A DNA stretch of 64,000 nucleotides from Kocuria rosea subsp. polaris (GCF_001483755.1 NZ_LQBK01000010.1:1-64000); one strand, 5' to 3'; positions 7,354 to 18,490 are shown, numbered from the stretch's first letter. A program made the numbers and translations. The notes: a model not told the origin generated them from the sequence alone.

Positions 7354-7719
7354 GTGGCCCGCCGCCGCGTCGACCCCGCGGACGGGACCCTGGCCCTGAG
7401 CGCCTGGCGTGCGGACCCGGACGGCGCCCCGCGCCGGACCGTGGCCACCGCCGTGCGCTACGCGCTCGAGGAGCTCGCCGAGCGGCTGCCCGGCAACAGC
7501 GTGGAGGTGCGCGTCCCGCCCTTCGGCGTGACCCAGTGCGTGGCCGGGCCCCGGCACACCCGCGGGACCCCGCCCAACGTCGTCGAGACCGACGCCCGCA
7601 CGTGGCTCGGCCTGGTCACGGGCGCCGTGACCTGGCCGGAGGCCGTCGCCTCCGGCGCGGCTGTGGCCTCGGGCACACGGACCGATCTCGCGGACGCCCT
7701 GCCCCTCTTTCCCCGGTAG
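7354..7719 (+). CDS. Sterol carrier family protein
   Basis: 121 residues, GTG start three bases after the asparaginase stop. It resembles the short SCP-2-like proteins common in actinobacteria next to purine genes: an N-terminal RRTVATAVRYALEELAERLPGNSVEVRVPPFG segment and a C-terminal TWLGLVTGAVTWPEAVASGAV-like helix region, the part that in SCP-2 folds lines a hydrophobic pocket. The ligand is unknown. Co-transcription with the preceding gene is likely from the spacing. Confidence 0.8.
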   Translation: MARRRVDPADGTLALSAWRADPDGAPRRTVATAVRYALEELAERLPGNSVEVRVPPFGVTQCVAGPRHTRGTPPNVVETDARTWLGLVTGAVTWPEAVASGAAVASGTRTDLADALPLFPR

Positions 7720-7729
7720 CCTTGAGGAC

Positions 7730-8164
7730 ATGAGCTCCACTCCCTCATCCCCCTCCGCGCGCCCGTCCCCGCGGAGGTTCCCGCGCCGGCGCCGCCGGGA
7801 ACGGGCCGTCGTGCCGCTGGCCGCCGCCGGCAACCAGCAGATGACCCTGCGCCGCGCCCCCAACATCTGGGCGTTCGTCCTGCTCGGCGGCGTCCTCGGC
7901 GCCGTCGTGGGCGTGCTCGTGGGGCTGGCCGGCGGGGGCAGCGCCGAGTTCACCCAGGGGGCCGTGACCCTGTTCATGGTCTCCGTCTGCACGGTCCTGG
8001 GCCTGGCCGCCGGCGCCGTCCTGGCCCTCGTGCTGGACCGGGTCTCCGTGGCCCTCGCACGGGCCGTCACCACCGAGGTCGTGGACGGGGACGGCGGCGC
8101 CCCCTCCGGCGCGCCGGCGGACGCTCCCCGGCCCACCGACCCCCGAAGCTCGAGAGAAGGCTGA
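7730..8164 (+). CDS. Small membrane protein upstream of purF
   Basis: 144 residues: a basic, Ser/Pro-rich N-terminus, a conserved-looking MTLRRAPNIWAF segment, two hydrophobic helices (about 44-66 and 78-104) and a Pro/Ala-rich tail. It is positioned like the uncharacterised small membrane proteins often found before purF in Micrococcaceae. ATG 7730 has GAGGA before it and TAGCCT (7717-7722, overlapping the previous stop) that could be a -10 box. No function can be assigned. Confidence 0.75.
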   Translation: MSSTPSSPSARPSPRRFPRRRRRERAVVPLAAAGNQQMTLRRAPNIWAFVLLGGVLGAVVGVLVGLAGGGSAEFTQGAVTLFMVSVCTVLGLAAGAVLALVLDRVSVALARAVTTEVVDGDGGAPSGAPADAPRPTDPRSSREG

Positions 8165-8169
8165 TCGAC

Positions 8170-9966
8170 GTGGTTCGCCCTGATGGACAACTCAGCCACG
8201 ACCTGCTCCCCGGAGAGAAGGGCCCCCAGGACGCGTGCGGCGTGTTCGGGGTCTGGGCCCCCGGCGAGGAGGTCGCGAAACTGGCCTACTACGGCCTCTA
8301 CGCCCTGCAGCACCGCGGCCAGGAGTCCGCCGGCATCGCCGCGAGCGACGGCAGCCGGATCGCGGTGTACAAGGACATGGGGCTCGTCTCGCAGGTCTTC
8401 GACGAGGCGACCCTCACCACCCTGACCGGGCACCTGGCCGTGGGCCACTGCCGGTACTCGACCACGGGCGGGTCCCACTGGGCCAACGCCCAGCCCACCC
8501 TGGGCGCCACCCCGCACGGCACCGTGGCGCTCGCGCACAACGGCAACCTGACCAACTCGGCCGAGCTGTACGAGAAGCTGATCGACAAGTCCGGGTTCCC
8601 CTCCCAGGGCGAGATGGCGCAGGGCAACACCACGGACACCGCGCTGGTCACCGCGCTGCTGGCCGAGCACCCGCACGGCTCCCTCGAGGACGCGGCCATG
8701 CACCTGCTCCCCCAGCTCGTGGGCTCCTTCTGCCTGGCCTTCATGGACGAGAACGCCCTCTACGCCGCCCGCGACCCGCAGGGCATCCGCCCGCTGGTGC
8801 TCGGCCGGCTCGAGCGCGGCTGGGTGGTGGCCTCGGAGACCGCCGCCCTGGACATCGTGGGCGCGTCCCTGGTCCGCGAGATCGAGCCCGGCGAGTTCGT
8901 GGTGATCGACGAGCACGGCCTGCGCTCCCAGCGCTTCGCCGAGACCCGCCGCGCCGCGTGCGTGTTCGAGTACGTCTACCTGGCCCGCCCGGACACCACC
9001 ATCAACGGCCGCTCCGTGTACGAGTCCCGCGTGGAGATGGGCCGCCGGCTCGCCCGGGAGCACGGGATCGACGCGGACCTCGTCATGCCGACCCCCGAGT
9101 CCGGGACCCCCGCCGCCATCGGCTACGCCGAGGAGTCCGGCATCCCGTTCGGCAACGGCCTGGTCAAGAACGCCTATGTGGGACGGACGTTCATCCAGCC
9201 CTCGGACACCATCCGCCAGCTCGGCATCCGGCTCAAGCTCAACCCGCTGAAGTCCGTGGTGGCGGGCAAGCGGCTCGTGGTCATCGACGACTCCATCGTG
9301 CGCGGCAACACCCAGCGCGCCCTCATCCGGATGCTCCGGGAGGCGGGGGCCGCCGAGATCCACGTGCGGATCTCCTCCCCGCCCATCAAGTGGCCGTGCT
9401 TCTACGGCATCGACTTCGCCTCCCGCGCCGAGCTGATCGCCAACGGCCTCGGGGTCGAGGAGATCAGGGCGTCCCTGGGCGCGGACTCCCTCGGCTACAT
9501 CTCCGAGGACGGGATGATCGCCGCCACCGCGCAGGAGCGCACCGAGCTGTGCACCGCGTGCTTCTCGGGGACCTATCCCACCCGGCTGCCGGACGCGGAC
9601 AAGCTCGGCAAGAACGTGTTCGAGACCCGCAGCACGCCCGTGGACTCCTCGCCCCGCCGCGCACCGGGCGGACCGTCCGTGGCGCAGCGGCCGGAGCACG
9701 CCTCCGCCGTGTCCATCGACACCCGCCCCTCGGCCACCGACGGCCGCTCCCCCCGGCCCGCCGAGCGCACCAGCATCTCCGACGAGGACCCGGGCGTGCA
9801 GGAGACCTCCACCGGGTGCGACCCCGGGCCCGACTCCGACCTCGAGGACCTGATCCTGCCCGAGGACCGCGTCCCCGCCGGACCCGCGGCCGGACCCGCC
9901 ACCGGGCCCGCCGCAGCCCCCGGATCCCAGCACGCCGCCCAGCACGAGACCGCGAAGGACGCCTGA
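8170..9966 (+). CDS. purF: Amidophosphoribosyltransferase
   Basis: First committed enzyme of purine synthesis, making phosphoribosylamine from PRPP and glutamine. The precursor has a 22-residue propeptide; cleavage would expose Cys23 (DACGVFGVW), the glutaminase nucleophile. HRGQESAGI and LVAHNGNL-like segments follow, then the PRPP motif VVIDDSIVRGNT. Cysteines in AACVFEYVYLARPD, KWPCFYGID and ELCTACFSG match the Fe-S cluster ligands of the Bacillus-type enzyme. At 598 residues it exceeds the usual ~500: from about residue 485 there is a Pro/Ser/Ala-rich tail without recognisable fold. GTG 8170 starts five bases after the previous stop; purM follows after one base. Confidence 0.96.
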   Translation: MVRPDGQLSHDLLPGEKGPQDACGVFGVWAPGEEVAKLAYYGLYALQHRGQESAGIAASDGSRIAVYKDMGLVSQVFDEATLTTLTGHLAVGHCRYSTTGGSHWANAQPTLGATPHGTVALAHNGNLTNSAELYEKLIDKSGFPSQGEMAQGNTTDTALVTALLAEHPHGSLEDAAMHLLPQLVGSFCLAFMDENALYAARDPQGIRPLVLGRLERGWVVASETAALDIVGASLVREIEPGEFVVIDEHGLRSQRFAETRRAACVFEYVYLARPDTTINGRSVYESRVEMGRRLAREHGIDADLVMPTPESGTPAAIGYAEESGIPFGNGLVKNAYVGRTFIQPSDTIRQLGIRLKLNPLKSVVAGKRLVVIDDSIVRGNTQRALIRMLREAGAAEIHVRISSPPIKWPCFYGIDFASRAELIANGLGVEEIRASLGADSLGYISEDGMIAATAQERTELCTACFSGTYPTRLPDADKLGKNVFETRSTPVDSSPRRAPGGPSVAQRPEHASAVSIDTRPSATDGRSPRPAERTSISDEDPGVQETSTGCDPGPDSDLEDLILPEDRVPAGPAAGPATGPAAAPGSQHAAQHETAKDA

Positions 9967-9967
9967 C

Positions 9968-11125
9968 ATGGCCCAGCCCCCCTCCACGAACCGCACCGTC
10001 ACCTACGCCAGCGCGGGCGTGGACGTCGAGGCGGGAGACCGCGCCGTCGAGCTCATGAAGAGCGCGGTCAAGGCCACGCACACCCCCCACGTGATCGGCG
10101 GGGTCGGCGGGTTCGCCGGGCTCTACGACGTCTCGGAGCTGCTCGCCTACCGCAAGCCCTACCTCGCCACCTCGACCGACGGCGTCGGCACGAAGGTCGC
10201 GATCGCCCAGACGCTCGACGTGCACGACACGATCGGCTTCGACCTCGTGGGCATGGTCGTCGACGACATCGTCGTGGTGGGCGCCAAGCCCCTGTTCATG
10301 ACCGACTACATCGCCACCGGCCGCGTGGTGCCCGAGCGGGTCGCGGACATCGTGCGCGGCATCGCCGCCGCCTGCGAGCAGGCCGGCACCGCCCTGGTCG
10401 GCGGGGAGACCGCCGAGCACCCGGGCCTGCTGCGCCCGGACGAGTACGACGTCGCGGGAGCCGCCACCGGCGTGGTCGAGGCCGACGAGCTGCTGGGCCC
10501 CGACCGCGTGCGCGCCGGCGACGTGGTCATCGGCATGGCCTCCTCCGGGCTGCACTCCAACGGGTACTCCCTGGTGCGCAAGGTCATCAACGTGGCCGGG
10601 TGGTCGCTGGACCGGCAGGTCTCCGAGCTCGGCCGCACTCTGGGCGAGGAGCTCCTGGAGCCCACGCGCGTCTACGCCGCGGACGTCCTGGACCTCGTCG
10701 CCGCCTTCCCCGTCAACGGACCCGAGCGGACCACGGGCCACGGTGTCCGCGGCTTCAGCCACGTGACCGGCGGCGGCCTGGCCGCGAACCTCGCCCGGGT
10801 GCTGCCCGGCGGGCTCGAGGCCACGGTGGACCGCAGCACCTGGGAGCTGCCCGCGATCTTCCAGCTCATCAGCCAGCTCGGCAACGTCCCGCTGCCCGAT
10901 CTCGAGCGCACCCTCAACCTCGGCGTGGGCATGGTCGCGATCGTCGACCCGGCGGTGGCCGACGACGCCGTCGCACACCTCACCGCCCGCGGCCTGCCCT
11001 CGTGGGTCATGGGCACCGTGGGCGAGCTCGACCCCGGCGCCGACCACGACGGGCCCGACTGGGTGCAGGGCGCGAAGGGCGTGGACGGCGGCGCGGTGCG
11101 CATGGTCAACGCCTACACGGGCTGA
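9968..11125 (+). CDS. purM: Phosphoribosylformylglycinamidine cyclo-ligase (AIR synthase)
   Basis: 385 residues, converting FGAM to AIR with ATP. Family features: TYASAGVDVEAGDRAVELMK at the start, VGGFAGLYD, the ATP-loop STDGVGTKV, DLVGMVVDDI, VGGETAEHPG, GLHSNGYSLVRKV and HVTGGGLAANLARVLP. Length is slightly over the ~345 of enteric enzymes owing to loops and a C-terminal extension. It starts one base after purF and ends in a strong terminator, closing the cluster. Confidence 0.97.
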   Translation: MAQPPSTNRTVTYASAGVDVEAGDRAVELMKSAVKATHTPHVIGGVGGFAGLYDVSELLAYRKPYLATSTDGVGTKVAIAQTLDVHDTIGFDLVGMVVDDIVVVGAKPLFMTDYIATGRVVPERVADIVRGIAAACEQAGTALVGGETAEHPGLLRPDEYDVAGAATGVVEADELLGPDRVRAGDVVIGMASSGLHSNGYSLVRKVINVAGWSLDRQVSELGRTLGEELLEPTRVYAADVLDLVAAFPVNGPERTTGHGVRGFSHVTGGGLAANLARVLPGGLEATVDRSTWELPAIFQLISQLGNVPLPDLERTLNLGVGMVAIVDPAVADDAVAHLTARGLPSWVMGTVGELDPGADHDGPDWVQGAKGVDGGAVRMVNAYTG

Positions 11126-11167
11126 TCCGGCGCGGCGGAGCGACAAGCAGCACAGGAGAGCAACCAG

Positions 11168-11213
11168 CAGCACAGGAAGAGCCCCGCCGGACGGCGGGGC
11201 TCTTCCTGTGCTG
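11168..11213 (+). terminator. Terminator of the purF-purM cluster
   Basis: A near-perfect hairpin with arms AGCACAGGAAGAGCCCCGCC and its complement, 43 bases after the purM stop. Copies of CAGCACAGGA precede it as short direct repeats. Confidence 0.8.
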
Positions 11214-11225
11214 CGGACACGCGAA

Positions 11226-11254
11226 GAAGGTGCTCGTCCTGGACGGGCACCTTG
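11226..11254. terminator. Second small hairpin between convergent genes
   Basis: AAGGTGC (11227-11233) and GCACCTT (11247-11253) flank a 13-base loop, close to the 3' end of the minus-strand DUF3073 gene. It may end that transcript or back up the purM terminator. Confidence 0.45.
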
Positions 11255-11288
11255 TTGCGTCGTGCGGTGGAGACGGGGTTCCCGGCGC

Positions 11289-11513
11289 TTACCGGCGGTA
11301 GTCCTCGTCGTAGTCGTCGGCGTACTTGTCGACGTAGGCCGAGTACTCGTCCTCGTCCTCCTCGACGGTCTCCTGGACCGGCTCCCGCAGCGGGGGCATC
11401 TGCTCACTGCCGCGCAGTTCCCGCTGGAGTGCTGTGAGGTCGGTCTGCGGGCTGAAGTACTTCATCTCCCGCGCCTGCCGTGTCGCCTTCGCCTTTTGAC
11501 GGCCGCGCCCCAT
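11289..11513 (-). CDS. DUF3073 family protein
   Basis: A 74-residue actinobacterial protein of unknown function. The start MGRGRQKAKATRQAREMKYF is diagnostic: a basic N-terminus, then SPQTDLTALQREL, then a very acidic tail rich in Glu, Asp and Tyr. ATG 11513 is preferred over an upstream in-frame start because a GAGGGGG ribosome site lies eight bases ahead of it and the family begins here. The charge pattern suggests nucleic-acid or protein binding, but this is unproven. Confidence 0.9.
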   Translation of the reverse strand: MGRGRQKAKATRQAREMKYFSPQTDLTALQRELRGSEQMPPLREPVQETVEEDEDEYSAYVDKYADDYDEDYRR

Positions 11514-11751
11514 GGCGTGACCCCCTCTGTCTCTTGGTCCGGACGGCGGCACTCAGGCACAGAGTACGGCCCCGGAAATGTCGTATGAATGGTTCGTGAG
11601 ACCAGGGTACATGGTTTGTCAGTCCGTTGCGCCCGCCCGGCGGCCCGTGCGGTGGACTGTCGGCAACCTCACGGGAGGCGGGCGGAACCGCGTCCGGGAG
11701 CGGCGGTGACGGGCCGGCGCCGGGCCCGGACCGAGCTTCGCCCCTGCCCTG

Positions 11752-11792
11752 CGGGGCCGTGCGCGCCGCCGCTCACGGCGCGCACGGCCCCG
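11752..11792 (-). terminator. clpB terminator
   Basis: Perfect 17-base arms (CGGGGCCGTGCGCGCCG and complement) around a seven-base loop, four bases after the clpB stop codon. Confidence 0.75.
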
Positions 11793-11796
11793 CGGC

Positions 11797-14412
<2,616 letters not shown>

Positions 14413-14494
14413 TGCGGCTCCTTGGGGTGGACGGTCGGGGACGAACCGACCCGGTCGCTGCTCCTCTGCGGGTGCGGCCGAGCAGTTCAGCTAA

Positions 14495-14515
14495 CCTGAG
14501 TCTATCCCACTCAAC
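14495..14515 (-). promoter_or_regulatory. HAIR operator (HspR site) upstream of clpB
   Basis: CCTGAGT-N7-ACTCAAC matches the HspR inverted repeat CTTGAGT-N7-ACTCAAG at 12 of 14 positions. On the minus strand a TAGACT -10-like hexamer lies inside it, so bound HspR would block clpB transcription. Confidence 0.8.
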
Positions 14516-14571
14516 CCTGGAGGAACAGAGCGTATTCCTTCCTCCGGGGTCGACACCCGCCGCACGCGAGC

Positions 14572-14614
14572 GGCCCCTGTCGGACGAGCTCGGGGAGCTC
14601 GTCCGACAGGGGCC
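14572..14614 (-). terminator. Terminator of the hemerythrin gene
   Basis: Perfect 20-base arms (GGCCCCTGTCGGACGAGCTC and complement) around a three-base loop, 31 bases after the hemerythrin stop. Confidence 0.75.
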
Positions 14615-14644
14615 GCCGGCGAACGGGCGGTGGGGCCCGGCGGC

Positions 14645-15214
14645 CTAGCCGGTGCTCCGCCCCGTCAGCTTGTCGCGGAGCCGGTCGACCATGCCGACGC
14701 CGGGTCCGATGGTCTTGTGGAACAGCTCCGAGTGCGGCGCGTGCGGGTGCGGCCGGGTCGGCGCGACCTTCTTGGCGGTCTCCACCTTCTCGCCCAGCTC
14801 CACCAGGTCCCCGGCGGGGATGTGCGCCCGCAGCTTCGGGAACTGGTCCGACTCCTCGTCCTCGATGTGGTGGCGCAGCTGCGACTGCATCTCCCGGATC
14901 AGCTCCAGGAACGCGGGCTCGGACGCGTCGACGCCCTCGATCTGCTTCATGACCTGCACGAGCTCGTCGTGCTCCTGCTTGTCGTGCTCGACCTCCTCGG
15001 CGCCGTCCGGCAGGTGCTTCGCCATGGCCGGGTAGACGTACATCTCCTCCGCGACGGCGTGGCGCATGACCTCCGCGATCACGGTGTCGGCCAGGTCCCT
15101 GCGCCGGCCGGCGTCCGCGGTGCCCTCGATCTGGCCGAGCAGCTCGAGCATCTCCCGGTGGTCGGTGGTGAGGATGTCGACGACATCCGTTCCCGCAGCG
15201 TGGGTGTCGGTCAT
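14645..15214 (-). CDS. Hemerythrin domain-containing protein
   Basis: 189 residues. The four-helix hemerythrin fold is shown by TTDHREMLELL (His about 19), HAVAEEMYVYPAMAKHL, HDKQEHDELVQVMKQIE and LRHHIEDEESDQFPKLR, which supply the His/Glu/Asp di-iron ligands. The C-terminal 50 residues are Pro/His-rich and less conserved. ATG 15214 is chosen over an earlier frame start because of the strong AAGGAGG ribosome site seven bases before it. Such proteins bind O2, NO or sense oxidative stress; a TAGAGT box at 15331-15336 (minus) may be its -10. Confidence 0.9.
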   Translation of the reverse strand: MTDTHAAGTDVVDILTTDHREMLELLGQIEGTADAGRRRDLADTVIAEVMRHAVAEEMYVYPAMAKHLPDGAEEVEHDKQEHDELVQVMKQIEGVDASEPAFLELIREMQSQLRHHIEDEESDQFPKLRAHIPAGDLVELGEKVETAKKVAPTRPHPHAPHSELFHKTIGPGVGMVDRLRDKLTGRSTG

Positions 15215-15386
15215 GGGACGTGCCTCCTTGACGTGGTGGTGCGCGGTTCCGCGGCCGACGGCGCGGGCGCCGTCGCCCGACCGCCGCACGGCCCCGTGCC
15301 GCCGTTCAGCAGTGTGCTGATCATCTTCGACTCTAGGTCACGGCGACGGCCGCGGACCAGACCTCGCCGGCGGATGACGCCCGGCA

Positions 15387-15409
15387 CGGGACGGTGGGCC
15401 GCCGTCCCG
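15387..15409 (-). terminator. Terminator of the lysine-catabolism operon
   Basis: CGGGACGG and CCGTCCCG flank a seven-base loop, 22 bases after the aldehyde dehydrogenase stop. Confidence 0.55.
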
Positions 15410-15430
15410 CGCCGGCCGTGCAACGGCGTC

Positions 15431-16957
15431 TCAGAGGAACTCCACGCCCTGGGCCAGGGGCAGCTGCCCGGAGTAGTTGACGGTGTTGGTGGCCTGGCGC
15501 ATGTAGGCCTTCCACGAGTCCGAGCCGGACTCCCGGCCGCCGCCGGTCTCCTTCTCCCCGCCGAACGCCCCGCCGATCTCCGCGCCCGAGGTGCCGATGT
15601 TGACGTTGGCGATGCCGCAGTCGGACCCGGCCGAGGAGAGGAACCGCTCGGCCTCGAGCTGGTCGTTGGTGAAGACGGCCGAGGACAGCCCCTGCGGCAC
15701 CCCGTTCTGCAGCTCGATGGCCTCGGCGAACTCGCTGTAGGTGAGCACGTAGAGGATCGGGGCGAAGGTCTCGTCCTGAACGATCGCGGTCTGGGCGGGC
15801 ATCCGCACGATGGCCGGCTCGACGTAGAAGGCCCCGGGGTGCTCCTCGGCCAGCACCCGGGTCCCGCCGGTGAGCACCGTGCCGCCCTGGTCCTGGGCGT
15901 CGCGCAGGGCCTGCTGCATGGCGTCGAAGCCGCCCTCGCCGACCAGCGGGCCCACCAGCGTGGCCGGATCGCGCGGGTCCCCGATGTTCAGGGTGCCGTA
16001 GGCCTGCACGAGCTTCTCGACGAGGGTCTCGACGACGGACTCGTGCACGATCAGCCGCCGCAGCGTGGTGCAGCGCTGCCCGGCGGTGCCCACGGCCGAG
16101 AACACGATCCCGCGCAGGGCGAGGTCGAGATCGGCGCTGGGCGCCACGATCGCGGCGTTGTTCCCGCCCAGCTCGAGCAGGGCCCGGCCGAAGCGGGCGG
16201 CCACGCGCGGGGCGACCTCCCGCCCCATCCGGACCGACCCGGTCGCCGAGACCAGCGCGACGCGGGGGTCGTCCACGAGGCGCTCGCCGCCCGCGCGGTC
16301 GGCGAGCACGAGCTGGTGGATCCCGTCCGGCGCCCCGCAGTCCTCGGCGGCACGGCGCAGCAGCGCGTCGGCGCCGAGGGCGCAGAGGACGGCCGTCTCG
16401 GAGGGCTTCCACACCACGGTGTCCCCGCAGACCAGGGCGAGCGCGGTGTTCCAGGAGTGGACGGCCACCGGGAAGTTGAAGGCGGAGATGACGCCCACCA
16501 CGCCCAGCGGGTGCCAGGTCTCCATGAGCCGGTGCCCGGGGCGCTCGGAGGGCATGGTCCTGCCGTAGAGCATGCGGGACTGCCCGACGGCGAAGTCGCA
16601 GATGTCGATCATCTCCTGGACCTCGCCGAGGGCCTCGGAGGTGATCTTGCCGGCCTCGGCCTGCACGAGCACGGCGAGGTCCTCCTTGTGCTCGGTAAGG
16701 AGCTCGCCCCACCGCTTGACCACGTTCCCGCGCACCGGCGCCGGGACGTCCCGCCAGTGCGGAAAGGCCTGGTGAGCCGCACCGACGGCCGCGGTGACGT
16801 CCTCCTCACCGGCCTGCGGCAGGGTCACGAGAACCTCGCCGGTCAGCGGGCTGCGGGCCTCGAGCGGGCCGGAGAGGGCGTCGGCATCGACGCCGCACGC
16901 CCGGAGGGCGCGGCGGACCTCGGCGGCGAGGGTGGTCTCCTGGACGGTCTGGGACAT
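15431..16957 (-). CDS. L-piperidine-6-carboxylate / aminoadipate-semialdehyde dehydrogenase (ALDH7-like)
   Basis: A 508-residue NAD-dependent aldehyde dehydrogenase closest to the ALDH7/AmaB group: WHPLGVVGVISAFNFPVAVHSWN, ELGGNNAAI with the general-base Glu (about 262), GQRCTTLRRL with the nucleophile Cys (about 293), and the C-terminal GGGRESGSDSWKAYMRQATNTVNYS characteristic of antiquitin-type enzymes. It would oxidise aminoadipate semialdehyde (or its cyclic form) to 2-aminoadipate. ATG 16957 is taken because of CAGGAGGAGC seven bases ahead and the conserved N-terminal region; an in-frame start 21 codons earlier has none. It is the last gene of the block with HglS and the FAD oxidase. Confidence 0.9.
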   Translation of the reverse strand: MSQTVQETTLAAEVRRALRACGVDADALSGPLEARSPLTGEVLVTLPQAGEEDVTAAVGAAHQAFPHWRDVPAPVRGNVVKRWGELLTEHKEDLAVLVQAEAGKITSEALGEVQEMIDICDFAVGQSRMLYGRTMPSERPGHRLMETWHPLGVVGVISAFNFPVAVHSWNTALALVCGDTVVWKPSETAVLCALGADALLRRAAEDCGAPDGIHQLVLADRAGGERLVDDPRVALVSATGSVRMGREVAPRVAARFGRALLELGGNNAAIVAPSADLDLALRGIVFSAVGTAGQRCTTLRRLIVHESVVETLVEKLVQAYGTLNIGDPRDPATLVGPLVGEGGFDAMQQALRDAQDQGGTVLTGGTRVLAEEHPGAFYVEPAIVRMPAQTAIVQDETFAPILYVLTYSEFAEAIELQNGVPQGLSSAVFTNDQLEAERFLSSAGSDCGIANVNIGTSGAEIGGAFGGEKETGGGRESGSDSWKAYMRQATNTVNYSGQLPLAQGVEFL

Positions 16958-17033
16958 GGTGCTCCTCCTGGTGCTGACGGGTGCTCGAACGGGCTGGGGT
17001 CCGGCGTCCGTGGCGGGCACGGGATCCGGGGCC

Positions 17034-17061
17034 GGGGTTCGGGGTTCGGGGTTCGGGGTCG
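17034..17061. repeat. Tandem heptamer repeat (GGGGTTC)n between two catabolic genes
   Basis: Three exact copies of GGGGTTC (17034-17054) and a partial fourth, in the 123-base gap between the dioxygenase and aldehyde dehydrogenase genes. On the transcript it reads GAACCCC, so the unit number sets the spacing and perhaps structure ahead of the dehydrogenase. Confidence 0.7.
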
Positions 17062-17080
17062 GGGGGCCGCCGCTGCGGGG

Positions 17081-18490
17081 TCAGCGCGCGACGACGGCGG
17101 AGAGCTGCTCGCGCAGCCGGACGATCGAGGCGTCCTGCTGGCGCCGGTAGAGGTCGTGGGGGTCGGCCACCGCCCGCCCGACGACCTCGGACATGACGGT
17201 GAGGTCGTAGGCGGTGCCGGTCTGGTCGTCGTCGCGGGAGCCCTCGTCGGTGAGGTTGGACCGGAAGATCCCGGCGGCCGAGCGCGGGAGGAAGTCCTCG
17301 TAGACGATCGGCTCCGGCACGGCGATGCCGGCCTCGACCAGGCTGTCCAGGCCGGCGTCCGGGTCGGGGACGGCGTGCCCGACCCGGGCCAGGGCCTCCT
17401 CGTCGAGGGTGTAGCTGAAGTACGCCAGGCCCTGCACGGCCAGCTCCTGCTCGGTGCGGGGCAGGTGCTCCTCCCACACGGTGCGGGCCACGTCCACCCG
17501 GATGCCGCTGCCCTCCCCGGCGGCCAGGCGCCGGTCGGTCTCGGCGACCATCCGGTCGTAGAGGTCGCGCCCGGTGGGGGTGAGGGCGATGCCGCGCTGC
17601 TCCACCTCCCCGAAGCGCACCCGCAGCGCACCGGGACCCACGGTGCCGTCGGCGAAGCGGAACACCCGCTCCTCGGCCAGGGCCCGGAAGGAGGTCTGGC
17701 GCAGCAGCACGTCCGGGCCGTCCCACCGGGGCGGGCCCTGGATCTCGTCGATCATCGTGATCCCGAGGTCCTCCATGCGGGCGTAGAGGTCGTCGATGTC
17801 GAGCACCCGCGGGGTGAGGTGGTTGATGTGGGTGGTGGTCACCCCGCCGATGTCGGCGGCCACCGCCGAGACCTTCTCGAGCTCCCGGTACCAGGCGTGG
17901 TCCACCGGGTCGCCGGAGAGCTCGAACGCGGCGGTGGCCAGGTCCAGCAGGCGCTCGGCGTCGGTCTCCCCGAGACCGCCGTGCTCCGTGGCGCGGTCGG
18001 CCAGCTCCAGCAGCTCGGGCGGGAAGAGGGTGCGGCGGTCGATGAACTCCTGCAGCCGCTGCCGGAGCTCTCGGTCGAAGAAGCGGGGGTCGTCGGCGGC
18101 CAGCATGGAGGTGAAGACCCGGAACGGGTTCCTCGCCAGCTCCTCGGGGTCGGTCGGGCGGAAGGCGGTGGAGACCACCGGCACGGAGGAGGCCGAGGCG
18201 TCGCGCAGGTCGTAGAAGCCCACCGGGTGCATTCCGAAGGCGGCGAAGACCCGGGCCACCTCTGCCATCTCGCGCGGGGAGCCCACCCGGATCGCGCCGT
18301 GCCGCTCGGCCGTGACGCGGTCGATGCTGCCCAGACGTTCCGCGTCCGCGCCGTGGCGGGCCAGGAAGTCCTCGTTCACGGCGGCCGAGACGTCCACCAG
18401 GGTGGTGTAGGCCGGCACCTCCTGGCCGTACATCGTCGACAGCCGGCGGGCGAACTCGGCCCGCAGCTGCCACAGCTGCTGGAAGGTCAT
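17081..18490 (-). CDS. hglS: 2-oxoadipate dioxygenase/decarboxylase (HglS/YdcJ family)
   Basis: 469 residues, DUF1338/YdcJ family. In Pseudomonas putida the Fe(II) enzyme HglS turns 2-oxoadipate into D-2-hydroxyglutarate in D-lysine breakdown. Its metal ligands (two His and a Glu) and substrate Arg are matched here: HGAIR with H64 and R68, THINHLTPR with H221/H224, and RFGEVEQRGIA with E295. ATG 18490 has a GAGAGG-like purine run ahead. It lies 33 bases after the FAD oxidase and upstream of the aldehyde dehydrogenase, the expected order for a lysine to 2-hydroxyglutarate route. Confidence 0.9.
   Translation of the reverse strand: MTFQQLWQLRAEFARRLSTMYGQEVPAYTTLVDVSAAVNEDFLARHGADAERLGSIDRVTAERHGAIRVGSPREMAEVARVFAAFGMHPVGFYDLRDASASSVPVVSTAFRPTDPEELARNPFRVFTSMLAADDPRFFDRELRQRLQEFIDRRTLFPPELLELADRATEHGGLGETDAERLLDLATAAFELSGDPVDHAWYRELEKVSAVAADIGGVTTTHINHLTPRVLDIDDLYARMEDLGITMIDEIQGPPRWDGPDVLLRQTSFRALAEERVFRFADGTVGPGALRVRFGEVEQRGIALTPTGRDLYDRMVAETDRRLAAGEGSGIRVDVARTVWEEHLPRTEQELAVQGLAYFSYTLDEEALARVGHAVPDPDAGLDSLVEAGIAVPEPIVYEDFLPRSAAGIFRSNLTDEGSRDDDQTGTAYDLTVMSEVVGRAVADPHDLYRRQQDASIVRLREQLSAVVAR

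Noticed and set aside
5959-10002. A 1347-codon minus-strand open frame over asparaginase and purF
   Set aside because: Same cause: shadow of plus-strand genes with clear motifs; no recognisable protein.
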